This document shows positions 43,437-53,146 of a stretch of DNA of 64,000 bases, in pieces (position 1 is the stretch's first letter; each line of letters starts with the position of its first letter). A program made the translations under genes and the position numbers. The notes beneath the pieces are model-generated. The model saw nothing but the letters and a program-made list of their open reading frames with translations. It did not search any database and was not told the DNA's origin. The stretch lies in NCBI GenBank assembly GCA_018269005.1, contig JAFDVK010000032.1, forward strand, positions 124,001-188,000. The letters are read 5' to 3'. Source of the DNA: Acidobacteriota bacterium (lineage in GTDB: Bacteria; Acidobacteriota; Blastocatellia; Pyrinomonadales; Pyrinomonadaceae).

Positions 43437-44690
43437 CTAGCTTTCCGGTTGCGAATCAAGAGCTTCAACGCCGGGTAAAGCATCACCTGCCAGAAACTCG
43501 AGAGTTGCTCCGCCACCCGTCGAGATGTGAGAAATGTGACTTTCGAGTCCGGCCTGTTTGATGGCGGCAACGGAGTCTCCGCCTCCGACTATCGAAGTTG
43601 CCCCGTTGTCCGTTGCATCCGCGACGGCCTGTGCGACCGCGATCGTACCTTGGTCGAAAGGCTTCTCCTCGAACATCCCCATCGGCCCGTTCCAAACGAT
43701 CGTTCTTGCCCCGCTCAATGCATTGGAGAAGATGGCCGCGGTCTCGATTCCGATATCGAGTCCTACGTGACCAGCGTTCGTGAAATCAATCGGTATGGTC
43801 CGTTGAGAATTGAGCGGATCGGCACTATCGACCACTTGGTGGTCGGTAGGAAGGATAAGCTCAACCCCTGCGGACTTCGCCCTCTCCTCGATCTCTTTTG
43901 CGCGGTCAAGCATATCATTCTCGACGAGAGACTTGCCGACGGTGTAACCGTTCGCCTTGAAAAACGTATAGGCCATCGCGCCGCCGATCAAAAGCTTGTC
44001 CACCTTTCGCTCGATCAGCGAATCGATCACAGGGATCTTGTCAGAAACCTTTGCACCGCCGAGGATCGCGACGAACGGTCTTTCAGGGTCCTCGAGGACG
44101 CGGCCGAGATATTCAAGCTCTTTCTCCATCAGAAGGCCGGCCACACACGTGTCCACAAAGTGAGTGATACCTTCGGTCGAAGCGTGAGCACGATGGGCAG
44201 TTCCGAAAGCATCGTTGACATAGATGTCGGCGAGCGAGGCGAGTTGCCTTGCGAACTCGGCATCGTTCTTCTCCTCTTCAGCGTGAAGCCTCAGGTTTTC
44301 GAGCAGTAAGACATCGCCGCTCTTGAGAGCCGCTGCCGCCTTACGGACCTCTTCGCCTATGCAGTCGGCCGCGAAGGAAACTTCTCCGATCTCCGCGTTC
44401 TTCATCGCGAACTCCTTGAACGCCGCAAAGACCGGAGCGAGCGAGAACTTGGCCGGATCGAACGCGTTTCCGGCCTCTTCGGCCTTCTTCTTCTCTTTGA
44501 TCGGACGTCCGAGGTGCGATGCGAGAATTATCTTCGCACCGCGGCCCGCAAGGTCACAGACCGTCGGGAGTGCGGCTCGAATTCGCGTATCGTCGGTAAC
44601 AACGCCGTTCTTCACGGGAACGTTGAAATCGACCCTTACAAAAACACGCTTTCCATCTACATCGATATCTTTTATCGTTTTCTTCTGCAT
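43437..44690 (-). CDS. pgk: Phosphoglycerate kinase
   Basis: A 417-residue two-lobed glycolytic kinase. RVFVRVDFNVPVKNGVVTDD, ILASHLGRPIKEKKK and VLLLENLRLHAEEEKND mark the N-lobe; the ATP site is AILGGAKVSDKIPVIDSL, with IVWNGPMGMFEEKPFDQGT and VGGGDSVAAIKQAG in the C-lobe. It makes ATP from 1,3-bisphosphoglycerate. It is third in a run gap - S41 protease - pgk. Confidence 0.96.
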   Translation of the reverse strand: MQKKTIKDIDVDGKRVFVRVDFNVPVKNGVVTDDTRIRAALPTVCDLAGRGAKIILASHLGRPIKEKKKAEEAGNAFDPAKFSLAPVFAAFKEFAMKNAEIGEVSFAADCIGEEVRKAAAALKSGDVLLLENLRLHAEEEKNDAEFARQLASLADIYVNDAFGTAHRAHASTEGITHFVDTCVAGLLMEKELEYLGRVLEDPERPFVAILGGAKVSDKIPVIDSLIERKVDKLLIGGAMAYTFFKANGYTVGKSLVENDMLDRAKEIEERAKSAGVELILPTDHQVVDSADPLNSQRTIPIDFTNAGHVGLDIGIETAAIFSNALSGARTIVWNGPMGMFEEKPFDQGTIAVAQAVADATDNGATSIVGGGDSVAAIKQAGLESHISHISTGGGATLEFLAGDALPGVEALDSQPES

Positions 44691-44733
44691 TGATCGTTAA
44701 TTTCTAATTTCTCCACCGCTTCTTCGATCTACA

Positions 44734-47049
44734 CTATGGCCGATCGAAGCAGCTCTCGTGCTTTACGAAAACTGATCGGTCTATCTTTTCCCCGATACGG
44801 ATCGAAGAGATCAGTATCTCGACGATTCCACCGGACTTGACCCTTCTCGGGAGCAGAAATGCGCCCTCACGTCTGTAGTCATCGAAAACCGAGAAAAGAG
44901 CACCATCTGAGATCCTAAAGGGCAGGCCGGTTGCCATATCAAATGAAACGAAGAAGGTCCTATCGTCCTTTGTGCGGCCTTCGATGATCGACAATTTCTT
45001 GCCGTCATCGTCGAACGTGCCGTCGAACTTGAGCGACTTGAAAAAATCCGGTGAGAGCACAAGCTTAATCGGCTCAAAAATATCTATGTAAGGGTCGTCG
45101 CCCGCGGCGACCTTTCGATCGGGAAGGCCAACGCTACTCTCAAAGAAGGTCTCCTTTCCGATAGCCCCGGCTCTCGTCGTGCCCGAAAGGTCAGAGACCG
45201 AAACAAAGGCGTACTTGTCGGGAGCTTCGCGAAAGAATGAATACTTAAGCTTCTGAGAGGTATCCCGGCTCTGGATCAACATCGTACCGTCAAGCGAGTA
45301 TGTTTGCATCTGAGATATACCGCCGACGAGTTTCGCTGCCCTATCGATCAGGGCGAGAGCACGCTTGTCCTTCGTGAGCGGTTCGACCCGCTTAGGCATG
45401 ACCTTTACCAATGCGTCACCCATCGTCCCACTACCGAAGACGGCTTTCGCCTTTGGATCTTTGGGCGGCGGCGGATCAACGCTTTCTTTTGCCAATGCCT
45501 CCGTTTGCTTCTTCCGGGCGGCTTCGCGATCGGCAATGCGGGCCCGATACTCGTCGCTCAAAGAAAGCTGCAATGCCTTCTCGATGACCTGATCCTTCCC
45601 GGTAAGCAGGCCTATACGATCGATCGGCACGACGACGTCAGGCTGGACGCCAACCGCTTCCACCGAGGTCCCGTTCGGCCGTAGGAAATCGGCGATCGGA
45701 TACTGCATCACGGAACCGTTGGCAAGCTTCACCGCCATCGACGGCAAGGCCTCGCCGGCCGTATTTTGACCTACAACGACCGCTCTCGCATTATCCTGCA
45801 GAGCAGCAGATAGAAGTTCGGCGGCAGACATCGACTGGTCATCGACCAGGATGACGACGCGGCCATTGAACTTCTTGACCTTATTGTCCGTCGGGATCAC
45901 CGAGCTTTCGCCGCGAAACACACTTATTCCGAATGGTGCCTCACGAGGCTCCATCATTCCTGAGAGCCCGCGTGCGGACTGGAGCAGGCCGCCCATATTG
46001 CCACGCAGATCAACGACGAGCGCTTTCTTTTTCGAGAATGCAGTGATCGAATCACAGAATTTGCTCAATACCTGAAGCGAAAAGACATTGAATTTCACAT
46101 ATCCCACGTCGCCGTTCAGATCCGCAACACTGTACTCAAGCAGAACTTGCGGCATTAGTCCGCCGAGAGACACCATTTCACCGTTCAGCGGCTGCCTCGG
46201 GAGATCGAACTCTTTTCGCTGATCGTGCTCATCGAGGCAAACGATCTTGACGTTCAGGGCATAGTCACGGTCAAGGAGCCACATCTTGATCGCTGTGGGC
46301 AACATTCGGTCGAGATGCCGAACATTGGGTGCAGCCTGAGTGATCGTTTCGCTGAGGACGTTGAGCGGGATTCCGCTGATCTCATCAAGGATATAGCCTG
46401 GCTTGACTCCTGCCGATGCCGCAGATGAACCGGGCAGCACAGATACGATCACGTATTTGCCGCCCATTGAGCGAAGTTCGATGCCGATACCAAAGCGGCC
46501 GGGTTTCGGATCGTCCTCTTCGCTCAGTTCGAATTCGATCGGTAAGCCGGTCCCCTTCCCTTCAGTCCTGAAAGCGCCCGACCGATCTCCGGAATACCCC
46601 TCCCGTTCCGCGGACACCTTTCGAGCAACGCTAAGGCTTCGATAAAAGCTGGCCGGTATCACTCCAAAGTGAGATTTGCCGAGCTTCCCGACCATCTCAA
46701 GAATAAGATCATCGATCTCGGCTTCGGTGTTCGCGGCCTCGGCTCTCGGAAGATATTCCGCCTTGACCCGCTCCCAATCCAGACCGCCGAAAGTTGCATC
46801 AAAATAGGAGCTGTTGACGATCGACCAGGCCTCAAGGAACGCTTTAACATTAGCAGAAACCGGCTTTTCTTCCGATGGGGCGGCCATCGGCGTACCAAGG
46901 ACGTCATCGGCCCCGCTTATTGTCTTGAGTATTGACGAGCGGACGGCTTTGCGCGGCTTCTTCGGCTTCCTCTGACCAGAGACGTCGATGGCGGCTGACA
47001 AAAATGCCGCCGCCATCAAGCCGGAGATCATGAGCTTAAACAACTTCAT
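44734..47049 (-). CDS. Secreted S41 peptidase (PDZ + TSPc) with a C-terminal LolA-like domain
   Basis: A 771-residue protein with a signal peptide (MISGLMAAAFLSAAIDVSG), a PDZ domain (VIVSVLPGSSAASAGVKPGY) and a C-terminal-processing peptidase core (VVDLRGNMGGLLQSARGL, VVILVDDQSMSAAELLSAAL with the Ser nucleophile, VVGQNTAGEALPSM). From about residue 570 a separate domain (YSLDGTMLIQSRDTSQKL, KLSIIEGRTKDDRTFFVSF) resembles LolA/LolB-like lipoprotein carriers. It lies between gap and pgk; a metabolic link is not evident. The start at 47049 (MKLFKLM) fits the signal peptide; an upstream in-frame ATG overlaps gap. Confidence 0.83.
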   Translation of the reverse strand: MKLFKLMISGLMAAAFLSAAIDVSGQRKPKKPRKAVRSSILKTISGADDVLGTPMAAPSEEKPVSANVKAFLEAWSIVNSSYFDATFGGLDWERVKAEYLPRAEAANTEAEIDDLILEMVGKLGKSHFGVIPASFYRSLSVARKVSAEREGYSGDRSGAFRTEGKGTGLPIEFELSEEDDPKPGRFGIGIELRSMGGKYVIVSVLPGSSAASAGVKPGYILDEISGIPLNVLSETITQAAPNVRHLDRMLPTAIKMWLLDRDYALNVKIVCLDEHDQRKEFDLPRQPLNGEMVSLGGLMPQVLLEYSVADLNGDVGYVKFNVFSLQVLSKFCDSITAFSKKKALVVDLRGNMGGLLQSARGLSGMMEPREAPFGISVFRGESSVIPTDNKVKKFNGRVVILVDDQSMSAAELLSAALQDNARAVVVGQNTAGEALPSMAVKLANGSVMQYPIADFLRPNGTSVEAVGVQPDVVVPIDRIGLLTGKDQVIEKALQLSLSDEYRARIADREAARKKQTEALAKESVDPPPPKDPKAKAVFGSGTMGDALVKVMPKRVEPLTKDKRALALIDRAAKLVGGISQMQTYSLDGTMLIQSRDTSQKLKYSFFREAPDKYAFVSVSDLSGTTRAGAIGKETFFESSVGLPDRKVAAGDDPYIDIFEPIKLVLSPDFFKSLKFDGTFDDDGKKLSIIEGRTKDDRTFFVSFDMATGLPFRISDGALFSVFDDYRREGAFLLPRRVKSGGIVEILISSIRIGEKIDRSVFVKHESCFDRP

Positions 47050-47080
47050 CAAGGTGTCCCAATTGTCAAAATAGTCAGCC

Positions 47081-48088
47081 TCAAATGCCCTTTGATGCGA
47101 TATATCGGACAAGGTCGCGCACGCGGCACGAATAGCCCCATTCGTTGTCGTACCAGGAAAGAACCTTTATCGTGTTGCCGTCAAGGACGGTCGTGTACTC
47201 CGCGTCAACAATTGAAGAGTGTGAATTCCCGCGATAATCGATCGAAACAAGAGGCTCGTCGCTAACGGCCAGGATTCCCTTCAAACGACCGGCAGCTTCC
47301 TCACGAAAGGCGTTGTTGACCTCATCTTTCGTAGTTGCCTTTTCGACGTTCATAACGACATCGACGATCGACACGTTCGGGGTCGGAACGCGGATCGAAA
47401 TGCCTTCAAAACGGCCTTTCAACTCCGGGATCACGAGAGCCACCGCTTTTGCCGCTCCGGTCGAGGTCGGGATCATCGAGAGAGCCGCCGCCCTTGCTCG
47501 ACGAAGGTCCTTGTGCGGAAGGTCCAGCAGCTGTTGATCATTCGTATAGCTGTGGATCGTGTTCATCAACGCATTCCTGATGCCAAATCGGTCGTGGATC
47601 ACCTTTGCAAGCGGAGCAAGACAGTTCGTCGTGCAGGAAGCGTTCGAGATGATGTGATGCTTACCTGCATCATAGGAATCTTCATTTACCCCGAGTGCGA
47701 TCGTGACGTCCTCACCCTTTGCCGGCGCGGACACAACTACCTTCTTGACCGAACCGCGAAGGTGTTTGGCTGCATCGGCGGCATTCGTAAACCGGCCGGT
47801 CGATTCGATCACCAACTCCGCCCCGACCGAGTCCCAGTCGATAGCGGAAGGATCCTTTTCACTAAAAACCTTAAAGGTATCGCCCTCGACAGTGATCGAA
47901 CCTTCGCCGGCCGTGATCTCATGCTCAAGATTCCCCATAACGGAATCGTATTTGAGCAGATGTGCCAAGGTCTTCGTGTCCGTAAGATCGTTCACGGCGA
48001 CAAGGTCGATGTCGTCGTCATTCAGCCAGGTTCTGACAACGGACCTTCCGATCCTGCCAAATCCGTTAATGCCAACTTTGATGCCCAT
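47081..48088 (-). CDS. gap: Glyceraldehyde-3-phosphate dehydrogenase
   Basis: A 335-residue type [24 protein letters not shown] is the NAD-binding start, [17 protein letters not shown] has the catalytic Cys, and [21 protein letters not shown] and [15 protein letters not shown] are typical. It is the first gene of the gap - S41 protease - pgk run and is divergent from the tolC-like gene. Confidence 0.96.
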   Translation of the reverse strand: MGIKVGINGFGRIGRSVVRTWLNDDDIDLVAVNDLTDTKTLAHLLKYDSVMGNLEHEITAGEGSITVEGDTFKVFSEKDPSAIDWDSVGAELVIESTGRFTNAADAAKHLRGSVKKVVVSAPAKGEDVTIALGVNEDSYDAGKHHIISNASCTTNCLAPLAKVIHDRFGIRNALMNTIHSYTNDQQLLDLPHKDLRRARAAALSMIPTSTGAAKAVALVIPELKGRFEGISIRVPTPNVSIVDVVMNVEKATTKDEVNNAFREEAAGRLKGILAVSDEPLVSIDYRGNSHSSIVDAEYTTVLDGNTIKVLSWYDNEWGYSCRVRDLVRYIASKGI

Positions 48089-48281
48089 TCTATAAAGTCT
48101 CCTTAAGGGAAAGTGCGTTATATTAAACGCCTAAGATACTAAATCACGGCCCGAAACTCAATTTGCAAAACTTTACGCGCCCGGGAAGATAGTTGAAACA
48201 AACAAAAATTTGCAGGCGTAATACCCGTTTAGATTTTTTACGGTAAACTTGTATCTCGCACTTCTACCGGAGCAATAACTA

Positions 48282-50066
48282 ATGACTTTGCGTCGTCAAA
48301 CTAGATTTTCCTTGATACCTGCTGTTTTCGGCGTGGTGGCTCTGTCCTCGGTTGTCGGCCTGGCTCAGGATAGGCCGGCCCCGACCACTGACGTTGCGGC
48401 AACTGCCGGCTATATCTCTACGGACCGGTCGACGGACAATTATTCTCCCTCGACCACGTCTCGGATCGGCGTTCAAACGGCCTCGCCATTGCCAATGTCG
48501 CTCGATGAGGCGATAAAGCGAGCTCTTGCGAATAACAATGATATTGAGGTTTCACGAACGGATGTTCGAATAGCAGACACCACGGTTCGCGGCCTTAGAG
48601 GCCTCTACGACCCTGTCTTTACGTTTCAGCCGACGTTCTCGCATTCATCCTCAACCGGACAGCAAGGCACTAATGATGTTCGGCTAAACGGCAATATCAA
48701 CCAGCGGATCAAGCCGGGCGGCGGTACGATCCAAGGCTTCTTTAATAACACTCGAACTGAAAACGCCTTTGCACAAGCTCAGGTCACATCGGGTGGGCTT
48801 TCGTCGAGCAGTTCAGCGATATATTCATCGCAGCTCGGCTTTAACTTTACGCAGCCACTTCTTCGGAACTTTGGTATCGACAGTACGCGTCGGCAGATCA
48901 AGATAGCAAAGAAGCAGCTCCAACAGTCGGACTCCGACTTCCAGCTGCAGGCTACGAACACGATCACAAGTGTTCAGCAGGCCTATTGGGATCTTGTCCT
49001 CGCACTTCGAAATCAGCAAAATCAGAAGGCAAACGTGGAACTTGCCCGGGAGAACCTCCGTCAGATCACTGCTAAGATCGACGCAGGGGCCGCAGCTCCG
49101 CTCGAGAAAGCGGAAGTCGAGACGGAACTTGCGAATCGAGAGGGCGATCTGCTTCTTGCAACGCAGCAGGTCAGCGTTTCCGAGAACACATTGAAGAAAC
49201 TGGTCATCCGTGATGCCCTTGCACCGGAATGGGCACAGGCGATTGTACCGACGGATTCGCCAAAGGTCGTACCACTCCCGTCTGATCTCAATGCTGCCAT
49301 CAATGACGCTTTCGACAACCGGTTCGAGCTCCGCCGTCTGAAGCTGCAGCGGGACATCAACGATCTTGACATTCGATACTTCAAGAACCAGGCAAAACCG
49401 CAGATCGATCTGAGTACGACTTTCTCATTGGACGGGATCGCGCGCGGCAACGTCTCTACGGCCAATAGCCTGATACCGCAGTTCACAGGAAATGACGAGA
49501 TCCTTCGACAGAAGCTCAATACGCTTTTTGCGCCGGGTTCGCAGCTTCCGAATCCGCTTGTGACGGTACCGGGTTCGCCTCCTTATTTCGTTGGCGGGTT
49601 CAATCGATCGATGGGCAATATGTTTCGAAGCGATGCCCCTAACTATTCGATCGGTGTAACTTTCTCTTTCCCGTTCTTCAACCGCACGGCAAAAGCGAAT
49701 CTCGCCGGCGCGAAGATCACCGGCGAGCGCATCGCCGCTCAAACCCGCGCGCAGGAAGAGACGGTGCTCACAGATGTTCGCAATGCCGTTCAAGCGGTCG
49801 AAACCGCGCGTCTTCGAGTGGACACGGCGCGAAGGGCGAGGCAGAGTGCCGAGACGCAGCTTGCGGGCGAGCGAAAGCTTTATGACGCCGGCCGCTCGAC
49901 GACGTTTCTGCTCTTCCAAAGAGAGAATGCCCTCTTGGCCGCTCAAAATGCTGAGATCCGCGCTGAGACGGACTATGCAAAGGCTGTTGCCGACCGTGAG
50001 CGGGCTACCGCTACTTCATTTCGAGAGCACAACATTACGATCGACCGACCTGTCGATATCAAATAG
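48282..50066 (+). CDS. TolC-family outer-membrane efflux protein
   Basis: A 594-residue protein with a signal peptide (PAVFGVVALSSVVGLAQ) and the two-repeat TolC structure: SLDEAIKRALANNNDIEV, long coiled-coil stretches (SVQQAYWDLVLALRNQQNQ and VRNAVQAVETARLRVDTARR), and the turn motif DAGRSTTFLLFQRENALL. It forms a trimeric outer-membrane/periplasm tunnel for tripartite efflux or type I secretion. No inner-membrane pump or membrane-fusion gene is adjacent. Confidence 0.88.
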   Translation: MTLRRQTRFSLIPAVFGVVALSSVVGLAQDRPAPTTDVAATAGYISTDRSTDNYSPSTTSRIGVQTASPLPMSLDEAIKRALANNNDIEVSRTDVRIADTTVRGLRGLYDPVFTFQPTFSHSSSTGQQGTNDVRLNGNINQRIKPGGGTIQGFFNNTRTENAFAQAQVTSGGLSSSSSAIYSSQLGFNFTQPLLRNFGIDSTRRQIKIAKKQLQQSDSDFQLQATNTITSVQQAYWDLVLALRNQQNQKANVELARENLRQITAKIDAGAAAPLEKAEVETELANREGDLLLATQQVSVSENTLKKLVIRDALAPEWAQAIVPTDSPKVVPLPSDLNAAINDAFDNRFELRRLKLQRDINDLDIRYFKNQAKPQIDLSTTFSLDGIARGNVSTANSLIPQFTGNDEILRQKLNTLFAPGSQLPNPLVTVPGSPPYFVGGFNRSMGNMFRSDAPNYSIGVTFSFPFFNRTAKANLAGAKITGERIAAQTRAQEETVLTDVRNAVQAVETARLRVDTARRARQSAETQLAGERKLYDAGRSTTFLLFQRENALLAAQNAEIRAETDYAKAVADRERATATSFREHNITIDRPVDIK

Positions 50067-50165
50067 GCCCGAGTCGTGTTGTTTGGCACCGAAAGAGTGT
50101 CGCCGGCCGTTTACAGGCTTGCGGCACTTTTCGCATTTTCGCCGAAGTTTGCGAAAATCCTCGCT

Positions 50166-50927
50166 GTGAAGATCTCTGCCGTTATCATTGCTCTCAACGA
50201 AGAGAAAAACATTGCCCGAGCGATACGGTCGGTCGAGTGGGCGGACGAGATTGTTGTTGTCGATTCCGGAAGCACCGACGCGACGAGACAGATCGCTGCC
50301 GAACTTGGGGCGCGTGTGATCGAACAGGAGTGGCTCGGTTTCGGGCGGCAGAAGCAATTTGCAGTTGACGCCGCTGCCAACGACCTGATATTCAGCCTCG
50401 ACGCCGATGAAGAGGCCACACAGGCTCTGGGAGAGGAGATCAGAAGGACCATTGACAATGGCAATGCCTCGGCAGGGTACAAGATTCCTCGACTGGCAAT
50501 TTATGCTGGGCGTGAGATCCGCCACGGCGGATGGTATCCCGACCGACAGCTTAGGCTGTTCGACCGCCGGAAAGGCCGTTGGTCAGAGGACGTAATTCAC
50601 GAATCCTTTAGGGTCGATGCCGGACTGGCAGTGGGCGATCTTAAGTCCGACCTACTGCATTTCACTTGCGAGAATATTACCGAACACGCTCATATGATCC
50701 AGGAACGGTACGCCCCGCTTTCGGCGAGAGCAATGTACGCAAGCGGTAAGAAAGCTTCCGTCCTCAAGATAACGGCTGCCCCGGTTTTCTCCTTCCTCCG
50801 CGACTATATCCTTCGAGCGGGCTTTCTAGACGGACCTCAAGGGCTGATAATCGCGGGATTCGGGGCATATAACGTTTTTTTGAAGAATGCCCTTCTCTGG
50901 CAGATGCAGCGTGAGCATGAGCGGTAA
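50166..50927 (+). CDS. Family 2 glycosyltransferase (WaaE/lipopolysaccharide core type)
   Basis: A 253-residue GT-A fold enzyme starting at GTG 50166 (then KISAVIIALNEEKNIARAI), with SVEWADEIVVVDSGSTDATR (first Asp motif), GFGRQKQFAVDAAANDLIF, SLDADEEATQALGEEI (DxD-like) and REIRHGGWYPDRQLRLFDRR. These features match beta-1,4-glucosyltransferases that modify LPS inner core (WaaE/KdtX-like). An upstream ATG (50076) exists but the extra 30 residues do not fit the family. Confidence 0.85.
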   Translation: MKISAVIIALNEEKNIARAIRSVEWADEIVVVDSGSTDATRQIAAELGARVIEQEWLGFGRQKQFAVDAAANDLIFSLDADEEATQALGEEIRRTIDNGNASAGYKIPRLAIYAGREIRHGGWYPDRQLRLFDRRKGRWSEDVIHESFRVDAGLAVGDLKSDLLHFTCENITEHAHMIQERYAPLSARAMYASGKKASVLKITAAPVFSFLRDYILRAGFLDGPQGLIIAGFGAYNVFLKNALLWQMQREHER

Positions 50928-51012
50928 TTTTCCTTTTGCGCCTACAACTTTCGCCGTACGGTGAACATCTAATCATTCAGTATTCCAGCTGTTTTGTGTC
51001 ATATTAGAATCT

Positions 51013-51660
51013 GTGAACCGATCAAGATCGTTTTCGAAATTCGTTATCGCGTCCCTTGGGCTCTTTTGTTTAGCCATGCCGGTAGTTGCGCAGAAAGGGA
51101 TCGACTCACAGACCGAAAAGATAAAACAGGAAGGAAACCCGACAAGCCGTCCATCCGATGTGTCGCGTTCCTTCGACTGGGGAAAAGGAAAGACGAAGGT
51201 TCGTGCGATGCTGCCGAACCCATACAAGATCGCTTCACGGCGTGACGTTCTGATCAATGCGATCCAGGAAGTGCTTCGTGACAAGAAGATCATTTTGGAC
51301 GAGTCTTCATCCCGGCTCCCGGATGGATATATCGTTACGCAGCCCTTTGTCTTTGCAAAAGGTATCGTCCTGACCCGCGGCGAGCTGGCTCGGGTCGGAG
51401 AGGTTGCGGATCCCGATACTGCGTGGACGAGAGCACAATATACGCTGACCATCGACGTACAAACGATCGATGGCATCCAGAACAAGGTCGCAGTGAATGC
51501 AAAGATCGAAGGCCGTGCCGGAAACGGCCTGACCTCAGAATGGTTGACCGTGCCCAGTTCGGGCGTGATCGAGGACGAATTTTTATCAAAGTTGGTCGAG
51601 GCGGTCACGGGAATCTCTCCCGATCCCGTCCAGGATGTACCAAAGGATGACGGGCCGTAG
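51013..51660 (+). CDS. Secreted hypothetical protein, 215 residues
   Basis: The protein has a signal peptide (FVIASLGLFCLAMPVVAQ) and a mature part with a basic DWGKGKTKVRAMLPNPYKIA and a helix-strand region (VLINAIQEVLRDKKIILDE) that could be a TPM- or LptE-like fold; no family is recognised. The start is GTG 51013. Its end overlaps the start of the next gene, and together with the following two secreted proteins it forms an operon-like run. Confidence 0.72.
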   Translation: MNRSRSFSKFVIASLGLFCLAMPVVAQKGIDSQTEKIKQEGNPTSRPSDVSRSFDWGKGKTKVRAMLPNPYKIASRRDVLINAIQEVLRDKKIILDESSSRLPDGYIVTQPFVFAKGIVLTRGELARVGEVADPDTAWTRAQYTLTIDVQTIDGIQNKVAVNAKIEGRAGNGLTSEWLTVPSSGVIEDEFLSKLVEAVTGISPDPVQDVPKDDGP

Positions 51661-52198
51661 CTTACTCATACTCATCTTTGCACTCAGCACACTCTTGCTC
51701 GTGGCCGGCAATAGCCATGCACAGGATCGGTCGGACGAGGAGACGCCGGCATTCCCTCGTCGAACTCGACAGCAGCAGGAATCGCCGAAAGGTGTCCGGG
51801 ATATGTTGATCCGGATGCGGATCGAGAAGGCAAAGAAAGACTATGAGAAGATGCTCGACCAAGGCGATTCGGCCGCCAAACTTTCAGGTCAGATCAAGGC
51901 TTCTGTCGAAAAGGCATCAGCCCTTTCCAACGCCGACCGCGGCCGGCTCCAAGAACTCGACAAGCTGACCAGTGACGTGCTCGATGATCTTGGAGGCGAT
52001 GAGGACGCCCTTCTGGCGTTGCTCTCGGACAAAAAAGTCGGACCGACGCCGATCGACGCGGCAACGGAGTTAGACGCAGCGGTCAAACTAATGGTCTCCG
52101 AATTGAAGAAGACGACACGCTTCACGGTTTCGGCTTCGGCCATCGAATCGACTGCAGACGTCCTCCGCATTGTCCGCAAACTCAAGACCTATCAATGA
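51647..52198 (+). CDS. Secreted hypothetical protein with helical core
   Basis: A 183-residue protein with a signal peptide (SLLILIFALSTLLLVAGNSHA) and a mature, Arg/Glu-rich helical part (RDMLIRMRIEKAKKDYEKML, LDKLTSDVLDDLGGDEDALL). The start MTGRSLL at 51647 is preferred to an ATG four codons upstream because it fits the signal peptide better. Its last bases overlap the VWFA gene (ATGA). No function is proposed beyond an extracytoplasmic location. Confidence 0.72.
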   Translation: MTGRSLLILIFALSTLLLVAGNSHAQDRSDEETPAFPRRTRQQQESPKGVRDMLIRMRIEKAKKDYEKMLDQGDSAAKLSGQIKASVEKASALSNADRGRLQELDKLTSDVLDDLGGDEDALLALLSDKKVGPTPIDAATELDAAVKLMVSELKKTTRFTVSASAIESTADVLRIVRKLKTYQ

Positions 52199-53142
52199 TC
52201 CTGTTTGCCAAGCTATGCACATTCCTCCGCTCTCAGCGACTGACCGTCGCATGTTTTGCCGTAGCACTTGCCGTTGTTCCTCTAGTGCTTGCGATCAATG
52301 GCCAATCCGAAGATGACGATGTAATCACCGTGGATTCGTCGGTCGTTGTGGCGAATGTCTATGTTGCTGACCGCCATGGACAAGCAGTTTCGGGTCTAGG
52401 TCAAGAACTTTTTACTATACTGGACAACGGCAAGCCCCAGAAGATCGAGTCTTTTACAGTGGAATCCACACCATTCGCGGCCGTCATTCTGATCGACAGT
52501 TCAGGCAGTATGGAATATCGCGTCAGCAACGCACGAAGTGCGGCGATCAAGTTTCTCGAGGGATTACGAGGCCAAGACTTCGCGGCCGTCGCGAGTTTTG
52601 ATAGCAAGATCCAAGTGCTTCGCGATTTTAAAGCAAGCCGCGACCTTCCGGATCTCTTTTTTGACCTTAAAGCCGACGGTATGACCTCTTTGAACGATGC
52701 GGTCGTAACCGCCGCTAGAATGCTTTCCGCTAGGCCTGAGAAGCGACGAGCGATCATCGTGATCTCGGACGGGGCAGATAACAGCAGTAAGTATTCACAG
52801 AAGAAGGCTCTAAAAGCCGCGTTTGATGTCGGAGCTTTGATCTACACCGTCGATATGTCGCCGAAGGATGCACCGCCGCAGGAAAAGGCATTAATGCAGG
52901 ATGCATTGAAGAGTTTTGCCGAGAAGACCGGCGGAACCTTTGTCGCGACACCCGGCGGGGCGGAAATGCGCCACGCTTTCGCCTCGATCGTCGAGGAACT
53001 CGGGAGTCAATACACCCTGACTTATCAACCCGCCGACCTGAAAGAGGACGGCAAGTTTCACACGATCGAGGTCAGGGTCGCCCGCGGCGGCCTTAAGATC
53101 CGGACACGCGAAGGCTATATCGCCCCAAGCCGCAAGAAGTGA
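52195..53142 (+). CDS. Secreted VWFA-domain protein (Acidobacteria-type)
   Basis: A 315-residue protein with an N-terminal hydrophobic segment (TVACFAVALAVVPLVLA), a short beta domain (VVVANVYVADRHGQAVSGL, FTILDNGKPQKIESFTV) and a von Willebrand A domain with the MIDAS motif LIDSSGSMEYR, plus ISDGADNSS and the conserved TLNDAV-type segment (TSLNDAVVTAARM). It resembles the VWFA-related proteins enriched in Acidobacteria. Ligand unknown; it is probably a periplasmic or surface binding protein. Its stop lies 4 bp from the convergent ddl stop. Confidence 0.85.
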   Translation: MILFAKLCTFLRSQRLTVACFAVALAVVPLVLAINGQSEDDDVITVDSSVVVANVYVADRHGQAVSGLGQELFTILDNGKPQKIESFTVESTPFAAVILIDSSGSMEYRVSNARSAAIKFLEGLRGQDFAAVASFDSKIQVLRDFKASRDLPDLFFDLKADGMTSLNDAVVTAARMLSARPEKRRAIIVISDGADNSSKYSQKKALKAAFDVGALIYTVDMSPKDAPPQEKALMQDALKSFAEKTGGTFVATPGGAEMRHAFASIVEELGSQYTLTYQPADLKEDGKFHTIEVRVARGGLKIRTREGYIAPSRKK

Positions 53143-53146
53143 CAGG

